A stretch of DNA of 47,949 nucleotides from Bacillota bacterium (GTDB lineage Bacteria; Bacillota; Thermincolia; Thermincolales; UBA2595), in assembly GCA_021847735.1 (NCBI GenBank), contig JAJZQD010000010.1:1-47949 (forward strand), read 5' to 3'. The translations under genes were made by a program, and so were the position numbers. Positions within the stretch are counted from its first letter, which is position 1. Every line of letters starts with the position of its first letter. A model generated the notes under the pieces. The model was not told where the DNA came from and searched no databases. It worked only from the letters and a program-made list of their open reading frames with translations. Shown here piece by piece: positions 8,349 to 17,323 of the stretch.

Positions 8349-9407
8349 GTGAACAACGTGAGAAAAAAGATTATCTCCCTATGTACCCTGCTGGCGCTTC
8401 TGCTTCTGGTAGTATCCCCCGGCTGTATAAAAAAAGCGGCCAGGAAACCTGCCCCCAAAAAACCGCATGTCACTGCCTTTTACATGGAGCCGGGCAGCGG
8501 AGGTTCCTTTGCTTCCCTGGAGAAGTATTCCAAACACATTAACATTTTCTCACCGTTATGGTTAACAGTCCAGGGAGACGGTTCAATAAAGGATGTAACT
8601 GACCCGAAGACCCTTAAATTTGCCCGGGACAAAGGCCTCAAAATAGTGCCCCTGGTGAATATCGCCGAAAGCAATGACATTGTCCTTACAGACCCGCGTA
8701 TCAGGGACAAAACCATCATCAATCTGGTAGCACTGTTAAAGAAGTATAAGTTTGACGGTTATAACATTGATTTTGAGTTTATCCCCAAAGGCACCAAAAA
8801 TTTTGTGGAAGACAAAACTCTGCTTACAAAGTTTATGAGTATCCTACGGGACCACCTGAAACCTATGGGCAAAATTGTAAATATGTCGGTAATCCCTCAC
8901 TTCGAAGTAGGAACTGAAGTATCCGGAATTTATGATTATAGGGCCCTGGCACCGTTGGTGGATGTCGTAACCATAATGCTTTATGACAGGCACCAGGCTG
9001 GCGGCCCGCCCGGTCCGGTTTCACCTTTAAAATGGGCGGAAACCAATATCAAGACTTCCATAAACCAGGGCTTTAAACCAAGTCAGATTTGCGTTGGAGT
9101 AGCCACTTACGGTTATGACTGGCCCACCAACCAGTCCGGAGGGTTTTCCCGGCCAACCAAGGAGATTTTGAAACAGGCCAAGGAAAAAGGCATTGAGGTC
9201 AAGTGGAGTGACCAGTTCCAGGAGCCGTACTATGTTTACAAAGACCCGACTACCGGTGCCTCCCGGGAGGTATGGTTTGAAACTCACCAAACCTTGAGCC
9301 AAAAAATTGACCTGGTCTATAAATACAAATTACACGGTATCTGCATCTGGCGCCTGGGTTTTGAGACGCCTTCCTTCTGGGATGTAATCAGCAAAAAGAT
9401 AAAATAG
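8349..9407 (+). CDS. GH18-family glycoside hydrolase lipoprotein
   Basis: A 352-residue protein with an N-terminal hydrophobic segment ending in the lipobox-like LVVSPGC (signal peptidase II type), then a GH18 TIM barrel. The catalytic motif DGYNIDFE (about residues 136-143) keeps the acid Glu and the preceding Asp; the first Asp of DxxDxDxE is Asn. MLYDRH and the late tryptophan (ICIWRLG) fit the fold. GH18 enzymes of this type in spore formers cut peptidoglycan or related N-acetylglucosamine polymers; the substrate here is inferred. Start: GTG at 8349 or, with better spacing to AAGGA, the GTG at 8358. It is a plus-strand gene in a minus-strand block. Confidence 0.85.
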   Translation: MNNVRKKIISLCTLLALLLLVVSPGCIKKAARKPAPKKPHVTAFYMEPGSGGSFASLEKYSKHINIFSPLWLTVQGDGSIKDVTDPKTLKFARDKGLKIVPLVNIAESNDIVLTDPRIRDKTIINLVALLKKYKFDGYNIDFEFIPKGTKNFVEDKTLLTKFMSILRDHLKPMGKIVNMSVIPHFEVGTEVSGIYDYRALAPLVDVVTIMLYDRHQAGGPPGPVSPLKWAETNIKTSINQGFKPSQICVGVATYGYDWPTNQSGGFSRPTKEILKQAKEKGIEVKWSDQFQEPYYVYKDPTTGASREVWFETHQTLSQKIDLVYKYKLHGICIWRLGFETPSFWDVISKKIK

Positions 9408-9455
9408 AGTGGGCAAGGAAGAGGCAGGTATATTCCTTTTTGTGCGAAAAACGAG

Positions 9456-9493
9456 AAGGGGTTGCCCTAAATTTATGCTTAGGACAGCCCCTT
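9456..9493. terminator. Bidirectional terminator between GH18 and hemZ
   Basis: Convergent genes share a hairpin: AAGGGGTTG and CCTAA on one arm pair with TTAGG and CAGCCCCTT on the other, with an 8-nt loop. The stem overlaps the last codons of hemZ. T-rich stretches follow on both strands. Confidence 0.8.
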
Positions 9494-10984
9494 TAGTTTT
9501 AGGCCGGAATTCCCTTGGAGCATTGAGATTTTCCGGGCTATCAGGTCATCAATTCGCGTAATGTAAGTTTCCGGGTCTTTTGAATTGTAGTGGCTCGTGA
9601 GTCGCCATGTTTCGGGGTCCACAAATTTGGAGCCTGCCCCTCCTCCCAGTCCTATGACGGTCTGACGTTCATCAATAATCTGGATGTTATAGATGCAGTC
9701 AAACCCGTTCCTCGCATACCCTATGTTTTCCTGGGGTCCGACCATCCTTTTTTGCCGGTACAGGTAATACGGTTCCATCCCCATGCCCCGGGCACCTTCG
9801 GCGGCAATTTCCAGCATTTTCTCCACCTGGTCCCAGGATGGCAAATGAAAATATTCTTTGTCTTCCTTAATTTTTGATGCGCGTTTGACTGCCAAGGTAT
9901 GGACAGTAAGGTTTTCGGGCCTGATTTTGCTGATTTCCCGAAGGGTATTATCGACATCCTTCTCGCTTTCACCCGGCAAACCGATGATTATATCCATGTT
10001 GATATTACCGAACCCAAACCGCCGGGCCATTTCAATAGACTCGACTACTTGTTCCGGCGTATGCCGGCGCCCTATTTTCAAGAGAGTATGCCGGTTCATC
10101 GCCTGGGGATTGATACTGAGCCTTGTGACACCATATTCCAAGGCCGCCTTCAGCTTTTCCTCTGTTACAGTGTCCGGTCTTCCTGCTTCCAGCGTAACTT
10201 CCGAAGTCTCATCCCCGACAAGTCTGGTCCGAACATTGGCCAGAAGGGCACGAAGCCCTTGAGTGTCTAAAACGGTCGGAGTTCCACCCCCGATATATAT
10301 GGTTTGCACCTTTTTCCCCTGCTCCGTAAGAGCAGCGCCAATTTTTTCAATCTCCCCCTTCAGGGCTTTCAAAAAGGATTCGACCATTCCACCCCGCGTC
10401 TCCACACTGTAAGAGGGGAATGAACAATAGGCGCACCTGGTGGGGCAAAATGGGATTCCCACGTATATGCTGACCAATTTTTTAGCCTGGTCCTTTGCAG
10501 GCAAAAAAGGCCGCTGCTTGAGAGCTATTCCTGTTAACAGGGCCGCCTTACCGGGGGCCATATCATAACTATTGATGAGGTATTCATTTATTTCCGGGGG
10601 TTCCCATGCCAAGTCCAAAAGCCTGTGCACAATCTTGGTGGGCCTTATTCCGGTCAGGATACCCCAAGGGCCGGGAGCAGTTCCTTGATAACGGCATAGC
10701 AGTCGGAACAAGGCCAGTTTGACGAGCCGTTTTTGCTGGTTACGCTCATCACCGGCGACAGGAATTGCATCTGTGGAAGCCTCCTCCGTCAAACCGGTAT
10801 CCCTGTTTTTCAGGCTTGCCGAACCTGTCAGGGTTTTCCCCAGCCGGGATGCGGACACGTTCAGCATTATCTCGTAATCAACGGCAGGCTGCAGGACGAT
10901 ATCGGAATCTGGGTAAAACAGCCTGACTACATCTTGTCCCGTTACAGCCAGGTCCCTTTCCGCAGATAAAAGTACGATTAACAT
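9479..10984 (-). CDS. hemZ: Radical SAM coproporphyrinogen III dehydrogenase-like protein HemZ
   Basis: A 501-residue HemN-like radical SAM protein of the HemZ type. The cluster motif CPTRCAYC is near residues 177-184, followed by IGGGTPTVLD, INPQAMN and MDIIIGLPGE, and the C-terminal HemN-like region (GMEPYYLYRQKRMVGPQENIGY). The N-terminal 170 residues are the extra domain that separates HemZ from HemN. HemZ is linked to oxygen-independent haem or related tetrapyrrole synthesis, though biochemical support for HemZ is thin. GGAGAG precedes the ATG. Confidence 0.92.
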   Translation of the reverse strand: MLIVLLSAERDLAVTGQDVVRLFYPDSDIVLQPAVDYEIMLNVSASRLGKTLTGSASLKNRDTGLTEEASTDAIPVAGDERNQQKRLVKLALFRLLCRYQGTAPGPWGILTGIRPTKIVHRLLDLAWEPPEINEYLINSYDMAPGKAALLTGIALKQRPFLPAKDQAKKLVSIYVGIPFCPTRCAYCSFPSYSVETRGGMVESFLKALKGEIEKIGAALTEQGKKVQTIYIGGGTPTVLDTQGLRALLANVRTRLVGDETSEVTLEAGRPDTVTEEKLKAALEYGVTRLSINPQAMNRHTLLKIGRRHTPEQVVESIEMARRFGFGNINMDIIIGLPGESEKDVDNTLREISKIRPENLTVHTLAVKRASKIKEDKEYFHLPSWDQVEKMLEIAAEGARGMGMEPYYLYRQKRMVGPQENIGYARNGFDCIYNIQIIDERQTVIGLGGGAGSKFVDPETWRLTSHYNSKDPETYITRIDDLIARKISMLQGNSGLKLKGLS

Positions 10985-11145
10985 AGAACTCTCCTTATTC
11001 GGGCTTGTTTTCTCTTTTGTCCGGTATTATTAAAGGCCCAAACATATATGCCATGTCAGGGCCCGGTTTTTACTTCCTGATGATGTCCTCCACTTCCTTC
11101 ATGCTTGTGAGGTGACATGATCAAAACGGGTTCATTTTTATTATA
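10985..11145 (-). promoter_or_regulatory. hemZ upstream region with -10 box and a possible 19-residue leader ORF
   Basis: A TATAAT lies at 11145-11140 on the minus strand; no good -35 is visible. The implied leader of about 145 nt contains a short ORF (11054-10995) encoding MAYMFGPLIIPDKRENKPE, ending 10 nt before the hemZ start; it has no clear RBS. Upstream in the same frame is another short open stretch (MKEVEDIIRK, then TAA). Coding status is uncertain. Confidence 0.35.
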
Positions 11146-11171
11146 CACCAACTGGAGGTAAACAAGTATCC

Positions 11172-12008
11172 TTAAATTTCATATATTGGCACTATTTTAT
11201 AACCCTTTGCCCTGATTTCCGCGATAATGTCTTCGAGACCGCCTACCACATCCTCCGAATTCCCGTGCAATAAAACCACGGCACCGTTATGGAGCTGGCC
11301 CACTATCCCTTTAACGGCTTCCCCGGGCCCCCCCATAGGCAGCCAGTCCCGGATGGCTACACTCCAAAAAGCCGTCTTGTATCCCATGTCCCTGGTAAGC
11401 ATCAGGGTTCGTTCACTGTACTCCCCCATCGGCGGGCGCATGTATTTGTACTTAATTTGGTAATCCGCCACCTGTCTGGCTATATCCTCCCATCCCCTGA
11501 TTTCCTTTTTGACTTCATCATCTGAAAGAGTTGGCAGGCTCTTATGCTTAACAGTATGGTTTCCTAGGATATGCCCCTCTCTCAAAAGCTGTTTAGCCAG
11601 TTCGGGGTTTTTTTCAATCCAGTGGGTTGTGACAAAAAATGACGCCTTTATATTGTTCTTTTTCAGTGCTTCCAGGATTCTCGGGGTAAGACCCTCCTTT
11701 TCGTAGCCCATGTCAAAGGTTAGAGTCACCTGTTTTTTTCTGACATCCCCCAGGTAAAGGGCACCGTATTTCCGTACCAAGTCACTCTGGTGGGCTGTAA
11801 TCTCCGGAGTCTTGCCGTCCCTGGACCTGACAAAACCCCAGCCCTCTTTCTCGTTAAAGACGTCGGTAACCTGCCCGGAATTCCTGTGTACTGGCGGTAA
11901 AGACTTCCGGCTGCGAGGGATGTAATGGTCGAGCCGGAAAATATTCAGACCGGCTGTTCCAGTAATTAACAGCATAATTAAACCCAGGAAAAGGGTTTTG
12001 TTTCTCAT
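11172..12008 (-). CDS. pdaA: Polysaccharide deacetylase, PdaA-like (spore cortex muramic delta-lactam synthesis)
   Basis: A 278-residue carbohydrate esterase family 4 protein with an N-terminal signal anchor (about residues 5-22). By eye it follows B. subtilis PdaA over most of its length: WGFVRSRDG, LYLGDVRKKQVTLTFDMGYE (the TFDxGYE variant of the CE4 metal motif, near 94-100), metal His pair in NHTVKHKSLP (near 148-152), YMRPPMGEYSERTL, TAFWSVAIRDW and VVLLHGNSED. PdaA removes the N-acetyl group from muramic acid so that the cortex delta-lactam can form, outside the inner membrane. It stands alone between hemZ and the DUF1003 gene. Confidence 0.87.
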   Translation of the reverse strand: MRNKTLFLGLIMLLITGTAGLNIFRLDHYIPRSRKSLPPVHRNSGQVTDVFNEKEGWGFVRSRDGKTPEITAHQSDLVRKYGALYLGDVRKKQVTLTFDMGYEKEGLTPRILEALKKNNIKASFFVTTHWIEKNPELAKQLLREGHILGNHTVKHKSLPTLSDDEVKKEIRGWEDIARQVADYQIKYKYMRPPMGEYSERTLMLTRDMGYKTAFWSVAIRDWLPMGGPGEAVKGIVGQLHNGAVVLLHGNSEDVVGGLEDIIAEIRAKGYKIVPIYEI

Positions 12009-12187
12009 TGTCTTACCCCCCGACGAAAAATATTCCGAAAACTGTCGATAGTATTTGCAGAAGTGGGAGTTGATATGTATGCCTGCGTTAGCTCAGCATT
12101 TCGGGCTGAAAAGAGGTTATTTGCATGACAACGGAGAATTTACAGTAAATACTATAAGTATTCTTTAGAAAACCGGAGGTAGATTAT

Positions 12188-12910
12188 ATGACAGGCGACA
12201 GCCATGACACTTCCCCCTGCCCGGTTTGCCGGGAGCAGCATTCACCTGATGAAATGATGCCCATTGAACTAATAGATGATCCTCTGGTAGAATTCATTAA
12301 AAATAAATATCCCGCATGGTCCTCTTACAAATCCATCTGCCTGTCCTGCCTCAACCGAATTAGGACGGAATACATCAAAGATGTCCTGGAAGCGGAAAAA
12401 GGCGAACTCTCCGGATTGGAACAGGAGGTAATCAAGAGTCTTGCTGAGCACGACCTGCTGTCCCGAAATATCAACCTCGAATTTGAGCAGAAGTTGACAA
12501 CAGGACAACGGGTAGCGGATAAGGTGGCCGAGTTCGGCGGCAGTTGGAGATTCATTATTTTATTCGGGGGAACTATTGTAATTTGGATTATCTTAAACAC
12601 GGCAATACTTCTGAGGCACCCCTTTGACCCTTACCCATACATCCTTCTCAATCTTGTTCTGTCATGCCTGGCGGCGCTTCAGGCCCCCATTATCATGATG
12701 AGCCAGAACCGCCAAGCTGAAAAAGACCGGCTCCAGGCTGACCACGACTATCGCACCAACCTGAAAGCCGAACTGGAAATCCGCCATTTGAACTGGAAGG
12801 TAGACCAATTGCTTATGCATCACTGGCAAAGACTAATGGAAATTCAGCGCATTCAAACGGAACTGATGCAGGAGATTGCCAGCCAAACTAAGCGGGAATC
12901 CAGCAGTTAA
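12188..12910 (+). CDS. DUF1003 membrane protein with N-terminal zinc-ribbon-like domain
   Basis: A 240-residue protein. The C-terminal part is a clear DUF1003 domain: GQRVADKVAEFGGSW, two membrane segments (about 123-143 and 151-172), then the conserved cytoplasmic helix RQAEKDRLQADHDYRTNLKA. The N-terminus has two CxxC pairs (C11/C14 and C51/C54) that probably hold a metal, with an acidic helix between. The function of DUF1003 is unknown. The ATG has GGAGG upstream. It begins a group of plus-strand genes. Confidence 0.88.
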   Translation: MTGDSHDTSPCPVCREQHSPDEMMPIELIDDPLVEFIKNKYPAWSSYKSICLSCLNRIRTEYIKDVLEAEKGELSGLEQEVIKSLAEHDLLSRNINLEFEQKLTTGQRVADKVAEFGGSWRFIILFGGTIVIWIILNTAILLRHPFDPYPYILLNLVLSCLAALQAPIIMMSQNRQAEKDRLQADHDYRTNLKAELEIRHLNWKVDQLLMHHWQRLMEIQRIQTELMQEIASQTKRESSS

Positions 12911-12979
12911 AAACATACTTTTATCTCCATCAGTCCTGGGGAACAGCTTTACAACAAACCTTTGAAAGGGGAAAGTGAC

Positions 12980-13315
12980 ATGGCCCATTATCAAATTGGC
13001 AAGGTATCTGAAGATGGTTATATTCCGGTACTTGACGGCATTGAGCGCAAAACCCTGGTCTTCGGTGAAAATACCCTGATGGCGGAGTTCCGCCTCAAAA
13101 AAGAAAAATTGATACCCGCCCACAAGCATCCCCATGAACAGACCGGATATTTGGTTTCCGGCAGGATTATGCTGATTATTGCAGGCCGGGAATTTGAAAT
13201 ACGGCCCGGTGACAGTTGGTCAATTCCCGGCGACATGGAACACGGTGTCAGGGTCCTGGAGGACTCCATTGCCGTGGAGGTCTTTGCCCCGGTCAGGGAG
13301 GACTATTTACCGTAA
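12980..13315 (+). CDS. Single-domain cupin
   Basis: A 111-residue small beta-barrel protein. Cupin motif 1 is HKHPHEQTGYLVSGR and motif 2 PGDSWSIPGDMEHG, so the metal-binding His/His/Glu set plus the late His is present. The start is the ATG at 12980, preceded by AAAGGGG; an ORF opening six codons earlier would put the RBS inside the gene. The substrate is unknown. It is followed 40 bp later by the NUDIX gene and both likely share a transcript ending at 13838. Confidence 0.88.
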   Translation: MAHYQIGKVSEDGYIPVLDGIERKTLVFGENTLMAEFRLKKEKLIPAHKHPHEQTGYLVSGRIMLIIAGREFEIRPGDSWSIPGDMEHGVRVLEDSIAVEVFAPVREDYLP

Positions 13316-13355
13316 ACCGCCAACAGGCATTACGGCGCCCGGGAGGGGATGTAAT

Positions 13356-13799
13356 ATGATAGTCAGACCGAGTGTGGTCATAGTAAAAGACAATAGAGTG
13401 CTCCTGATGAAGTATAATTACAACGGCCAGGAGGTGTACGGCTTACCGGGCGGAAACCCTGATGACGCGGACACCCTGCAGAGTACCGTAGTCAGGGAGT
13501 TGAAGGAGGAACTTAACCTCGATATTCAAGTGGGTAATTTGATGCTTGTCGGAGAGGTAATTTTCCCGGAAAGAAAGAAGTCAACCCTACACTGCGTTTT
13601 TTGGGGTGAAATCACCGGGGGCGCCCCCGGGCTCAACCCGGAACACACTTCCGCCCAGGAATACGTTTGGATGGACATAAATAAAATAGAGTCTGTCAAT
13701 ATGTACCCCAACATAGGAAAAAACATCAGGGACCTGGTGATTCAGGGCCGCCCCAGCGGCACGGTTTACACCGGACAAATTAAACAACAATGGTTCTAA
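13356..13799 (+). CDS. NUDIX hydrolase
   Basis: A 147-residue NUDIX protein starting at the ATG at 13356 (GGGAGGGG upstream). The NUDIX box GGNPDDADTLQSTVVREL, continuing KEELNL, keeps the catalytic RELKEE but has Asp for the first conserved Glu and Asn for the last Gly, a mild divergence. The family hydrolyses nucleoside diphosphates linked to another moiety; the substrate is not predictable here. An open frame extends upstream into the cupin gene but is not the start. Confidence 0.9.
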   Translation: MIVRPSVVIVKDNRVLLMKYNYNGQEVYGLPGGNPDDADTLQSTVVRELKEELNLDIQVGNLMLVGEVIFPERKKSTLHCVFWGEITGGAPGLNPEHTSAQEYVWMDINKIESVNMYPNIGKNIRDLVIQGRPSGTVYTGQIKQQWF

Positions 13800-13806
13800 A
13801 AAAGTC

Positions 13807-13838
13807 GGGGTGTCCCAAAAGTTAATTTGGGACACCCC
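13807..13838. terminator. Bidirectional terminator between NUDIX and DUF302 genes
   Basis: Perfect 12-bp stem GGGGTGTCCCAA with its complement around a short A/T loop, between the NUDIX stop and the DUF302 stop of convergent genes. Confidence 0.88.
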
Positions 13839-14222
13839 CTATTTAACTGCATCAATCGCCTTTATAAGAATTTCTTCCACCTCACTGGCAAATCCCAACA
13901 GGCTTTTGTCACCCAAAAACTCCACTATTGTCGTGGGGCGCACCATGCCGATAACTGTTTCCCCTTTGTCTACATAAACTACAATTTTACACGGTAAGAA
14001 ATATCCCACCAGGATGTTTCTTTCCAGTACCTCCTTGGCCTTGGGGGCATTACAGACCTCAAAGATATGAAAATCCTTGTCGAAGTCCACACCCTTTTTC
14101 TTTAAGTTCTCCTTTACATCAAGCTTCCACAAAACACCGAATTTGTGTTCCACCAGGCTGTTCTCCAGGGCCGTCAGAGTTTCGGTATAACTCCTGCCTG
14201 TAGTAATAGAGTATTTAAACAT
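13839..14222 (-). CDS. DUF302 family protein
   Basis: A 127-residue soluble protein with the DUF302 fold: alternating strands, HIFEVCNAPKAKEVLE and the VGYFLPCKIVVYVDKGE core that includes a conserved Cys. The start is the ATG at 14222 because AAAGGAGG lies eight bases upstream; the frame open to 14321 has no RBS. DUF302 proteins are widespread and often near sulfur, haem or metal genes, but the function is unknown. It is divergent from the following plus-strand gene. Confidence 0.87.
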   Translation of the reverse strand: MFKYSITTGRSYTETLTALENSLVEHKFGVLWKLDVKENLKKKGVDFDKDFHIFEVCNAPKAKEVLERNILVGYFLPCKIVVYVDKGETVIGMVRPTTIVEFLGDKSLLGFASEVEEILIKAIDAVK

Positions 14223-14351
14223 GGCTTTGCCTCCTTTAATGATATATGTGTTATTATGTTCGTTACCCAAACATCTAAACCTTTTACCGGACATGAAAAA
14301 TGCGAACTCTATCGCATCCACACTTTTAAAAAAAGATTTAGGTGTTGACCA

Positions 14352-14915
14352 TTGAGTGAACAGGTAAGACGAGATACTTTAAAAAACTCTTTTTCTTACG
14401 GGACAGGCGACCTTACCATAATAACCTGGGATTCCGCACTGGTTTATGATTCTGAAGGCAGTACCGATGTGCCCGACCTTCTTGAGTTTGCAACCAGTCA
14501 ACTTTTAGAGCTAAGGTACTATGATGACCTTTTATCACATGAACTGGACAGAATGCATGACGCTATTGCTTGGGCAGATAAAGGGGGTTTGTGGGCCCGC
14601 CTTAGGCAGTACCGGAGAATCATGAAAAATCTTATGGAGGTTGTCCTTGATATTACGGAAATAACAGAAAAGATACAAAAACAACTTACCGTTACAGAAG
14701 ACGTCTTTTACGCCCGCGTTTACGGTTCGGCCCTTACCATATTCCGAACCCGTGAATGGACAGATATCATTCAGCATAAGGTAACTTTAATCCAAAGAAA
14801 TTATTCAATGTTAAGTGACGAGGTGATTAATCACAGATCATTGTTATTGGAACTGGCAATCATTGCACTGTTCTTATTTGAAATAATAATTAGCTTAATA
14901 CAAATGGTTAAATAA
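14352..14915 (+). CDS. RMD1/DUF155-like C-terminally anchored protein
   Basis: A 187-residue helical protein with one C-terminal membrane segment (LLLELAIIALFLFEIIISLI). The layout (a short strand region, long helices with KLTV/QLTVTEDVFYARVY-type sequence, REWTDIIQHKV, then LLLELAIIALFLFEI) resembles the C-terminal part of RMD1/YagE (DUF155) proteins, which are usually longer, so this may be a short form or lack its N-terminus. Start is a TTG seven bases after AGGTG; an in-frame stop lies two codons upstream. The function is unknown. Confidence 0.65.
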   Translation: MSEQVRRDTLKNSFSYGTGDLTIITWDSALVYDSEGSTDVPDLLEFATSQLLELRYYDDLLSHELDRMHDAIAWADKGGLWARLRQYRRIMKNLMEVVLDITEITEKIQKQLTVTEDVFYARVYGSALTIFRTREWTDIIQHKVTLIQRNYSMLSDEVINHRSLLLELAIIALFLFEIIISLIQMVK

Positions 14916-14918
14916 TAG

Positions 14919-15035
14919 GCCTGGCCCAACTACCTTAACGAAAAATCCCCCTATCTGCTCCAACACGCCCATAATCCCGTTGACTGGTATCCATGGGGAG
15001 ATGATGCTATTCAGGCATGTAGTGAGGCACCATAG
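14919..15035 (+). pseudogene. Remnant of a YyaL/DUF255 (thioredoxin-domain) gene, N-terminal fragment 1
   Basis: Reading plus-strand codons from 14928 gives [18 protein letters not shown] followed by DWYPWGDDA, the strongly conserved N-terminus of YyaL/SSP411-type proteins (DUF255, usually about 600-700 residues). Homology stops after about 26 codons and the frame ends at the TAG at 15033-15035. No start codon fits. A second, diverged fragment of the same segment lies at 20543-20692, on the other side of the restriction locus. Confidence 0.85.
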
Positions 15036-15073
15036 CAAACCAGCCCTTCATTTTACCCAGCCTTAAAGGACAA

Positions 15074-15107
15074 GTGAACTCGTTCAGCTAAAGCTGAACG
15101 AGTTCAC
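15074..15107. repeat. 34-bp palindrome derived from the three-hairpin repeat
   Basis: Perfect 16-bp inverted repeat with a 2-bp centre, starting GTGAACTCGTTCAGCT. It matches the GTGAACTCG end of the dispersed repeat, extended so that both arms are complete. It contains the stop codon of truncated hsdR and marks the break point of that gene. Confidence 0.95.
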
Positions 15108-16980
15108 TTTGGGCAAAGATGATGGTTTTCCCTAAGCGATCACCGCCTGAAACCTTGATACCCTTGGTCATTAAATCTTCCAACACCATGTCCACAGTAG
15201 CCTGGTTAAAAATAAATTCATTAATATCTGGGGAAGGAATAAAATCAGGCATCTCACCATCTTCATCGGTGAAATCCTCTTCATAGCGGGCCTTATCTTC
15301 TTCGGAAAGTTCATCATAGGTAATACCCTGCTCCAAGAACTTTGTTTTTACCTCGATATTATAATAAGGCACCAAAACGCGGTCTTTCTCCACAGCGGTT
15401 TCATAGTCATAAGCGAAGGTTGGCACACCGCTTTCCATCTCAAAAAAGTCGTAGGTATTGCGATCAACCTCGGTTTTCGGGGTTGCTGTCAAACCGATCA
15501 ACACACTGTCAAAGTAATCGAAAATAGTACGGTATTTTTTAAAGATACTTCTGTGGGCTTCATCTATCACAATCAAATCAAAATGAGCAGGGGTAAAAAG
15601 CCGCTTGCCGTCCTCGCCCTTTGCCGTATCAATGGCGTTAAGCATCGTAGGATAGGTTGAAAATACAATGCGGGCTGTTTTATCCTCCTTATTGCTTAAA
15701 AGATTACATAGGGACATATCCGGCAAATGGTTCTTAAATTCGTCCTTCGCCTGTTTTACCAAGGCAGTTCTATCCGCCAGAAATAAGGTGTTGGTTACGT
15801 ACCCGCCCTGGGATAAGACATCGGTTAAACTGGATGCCGTTCTTGTTTTGCCCGTACCTGTCGCCATAACAAGCAAGGCTTTTCTATGTCCTGTCACAAT
15901 GATTTCACACACCGCGCGGATGGCTTCCTTTTGGTAGTACCGATCGGTAATTTTATCGTCAATCGGTATTTCATCTAGAACTTTGCGTTCGCTACGGCGG
16001 TTCATCAGCTTTTCAAGGTCGGCTTTGGAAAATACACCGCTTACCTTGCGCTGCGGAGAAGTCACATCCTCCCACAGATAGGTTTCAAAACCATTGGTGG
16101 TAAACATCATGGGCCGTCTGCCTGTCATTTTCTCTATGCAGTCGGCATACAGCTTGGCCTGATGAGTACCAATCTTAGGGTCTTTTGAGGTGCGCTTCGC
16201 TTCGATAATGGCCAGGGGTAATCCGTCTTTGCCATAAAGCACATAATCGGCATAGCCTTTTTCCTCATTATTTGGCATACCGTAAAGCTCTACTTCTTCC
16301 CTGACATCATCACCAAATACCCAGCCGAGGAGCTTTAAGTCTACATCAATATACTTTTTGCGGGTGAGAAATTCCGAAAGGTCCTTAGGTGTGAACCGGC
16401 GTTCTTCCTTATGCTGCTCTTTGTCAGCGGTAAGCCGTTCGCTGATAGCTGCAATCTTGGCCCGCAGAGCCTCAATTTCCGAATCCTTTTGCTCGATTAG
16501 GCTGTCTTTTTCTTGGATTTTTGCTTCGTCAAGAATCACCTTTTCCGCAGGAATATTACCTTCATCAAAGTAGCGTTCCTCATAATTTGCACCATAGCAG
16601 TAATCCATCCACTGCACGAATTCAAACAAAGAGGAAAGGGACAGGATTGCATCACTGCGGCTAATGGCTCTTTCCGTATGTACCGCAAGGTTACCCAGCT
16701 TAATGACATAGGGCAGCTTGCTCCAGGTTTGATTATCCATTGCAAATCTAAATGAAGGTTCGTGAATTAACGACTGCAAATTGTCCTTATAGGGCATGGT
16801 GATGGTATTATCGGCAGAATACACCCATTTCACCGCAAGCTCAAAGGCCTTGCTGCTACCCACCGCTGCCATGGCAGGAGAGGTGGCAAGCACACGCTCC
16901 GCTTCAAGGCAAGCCGCAGCAAACAAAGCATATTCAGTTTGTCCCTGTAAGAATTCAAAGTTTGCAGACAATAATTTCAC
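15088..16980 (-). pseudogene. hsdR: Type I restriction enzyme R subunit, 3'-truncated
   Basis: The first 630 residues of an HsdR that should be roughly 1000-1100. Present: N-terminal DUF4145-like part, a coiled-coil linker (about 150-195), the nuclease core (GYADYVLY and IIEAKR, near 240-264), Walker A ATGTGKTRT (near 370), DEAH (VIDEAHR, near 470) and LTATP (near 495). It breaks after KTIIFAQ: the last residues SELVQL and the TAG are encoded by the 34-bp repeat at 15074-15107. RecA domain 2 and the C-terminal subunit-contact domain are missing, so ATP-driven translocation and cleavage should be lost. The GTG start overlaps the stop of the KilA-N gene by 4 bp (GTGA). Confidence 0.92.
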
Positions 16981-17300
16981 CTCGCCTTATATCTCCCAAT
17001 TGCATTTGTATTGGCAATCCACTTTTGAGGAGAAAGTACAAAAGTATTCGCTCCTGCTTCATTTTTAAACTGGTCGAATTCGACCAGTTTAAAATTTGAA
17101 TTGTTCATCTGCTCCCACAGCCCCAGGAATTCAATCGTGCTGCGGCTACGCATCCAATTCTTCACTAAGTCGGCTGGAAATTCTGGATTTTTATACTTTG
17201 CAATATCAGTCAATGAAATATAATCATTTTCGTTCCCGCTAGAAAGTACAGCAATTTCTGTACCGTTGGCGTTGATTTTAGCTTTCAAATTTTTATTCAC
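16977..17300 (-). CDS. KilA-N domain protein, C-terminally truncated
   Basis: 107 residues with the KilA-N motif (NDYISLTDIAKYKNPEFP, then WMRSRSTIEFLGLWE and FKNEAGANTFVLSPQKWI). Proteins of this type in restriction loci usually run to about 270 residues; after NTNAIG this one ends in RYKAR and a stop, without the expected continuation, so it is probably a deletion remnant. The start is most likely GTG at 17300; GGAGG lies rather far upstream and the nearby ATG-ATG opens a five-codon frame only. It sits between hsdS and hsdR and its stop overlaps the hsdR start. Confidence 0.75.
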   Translation of the reverse strand: MNKNLKAKINANGTEIAVLSSGNENDYISLTDIAKYKNPEFPADLVKNWMRSRSTIEFLGLWEQMNNSNFKLVEFDQFKNEAGANTFVLSPQKWIANTNAIGRYKAR

Positions 17301-17323
17301 TATCCATCATGAACACCTCCATT

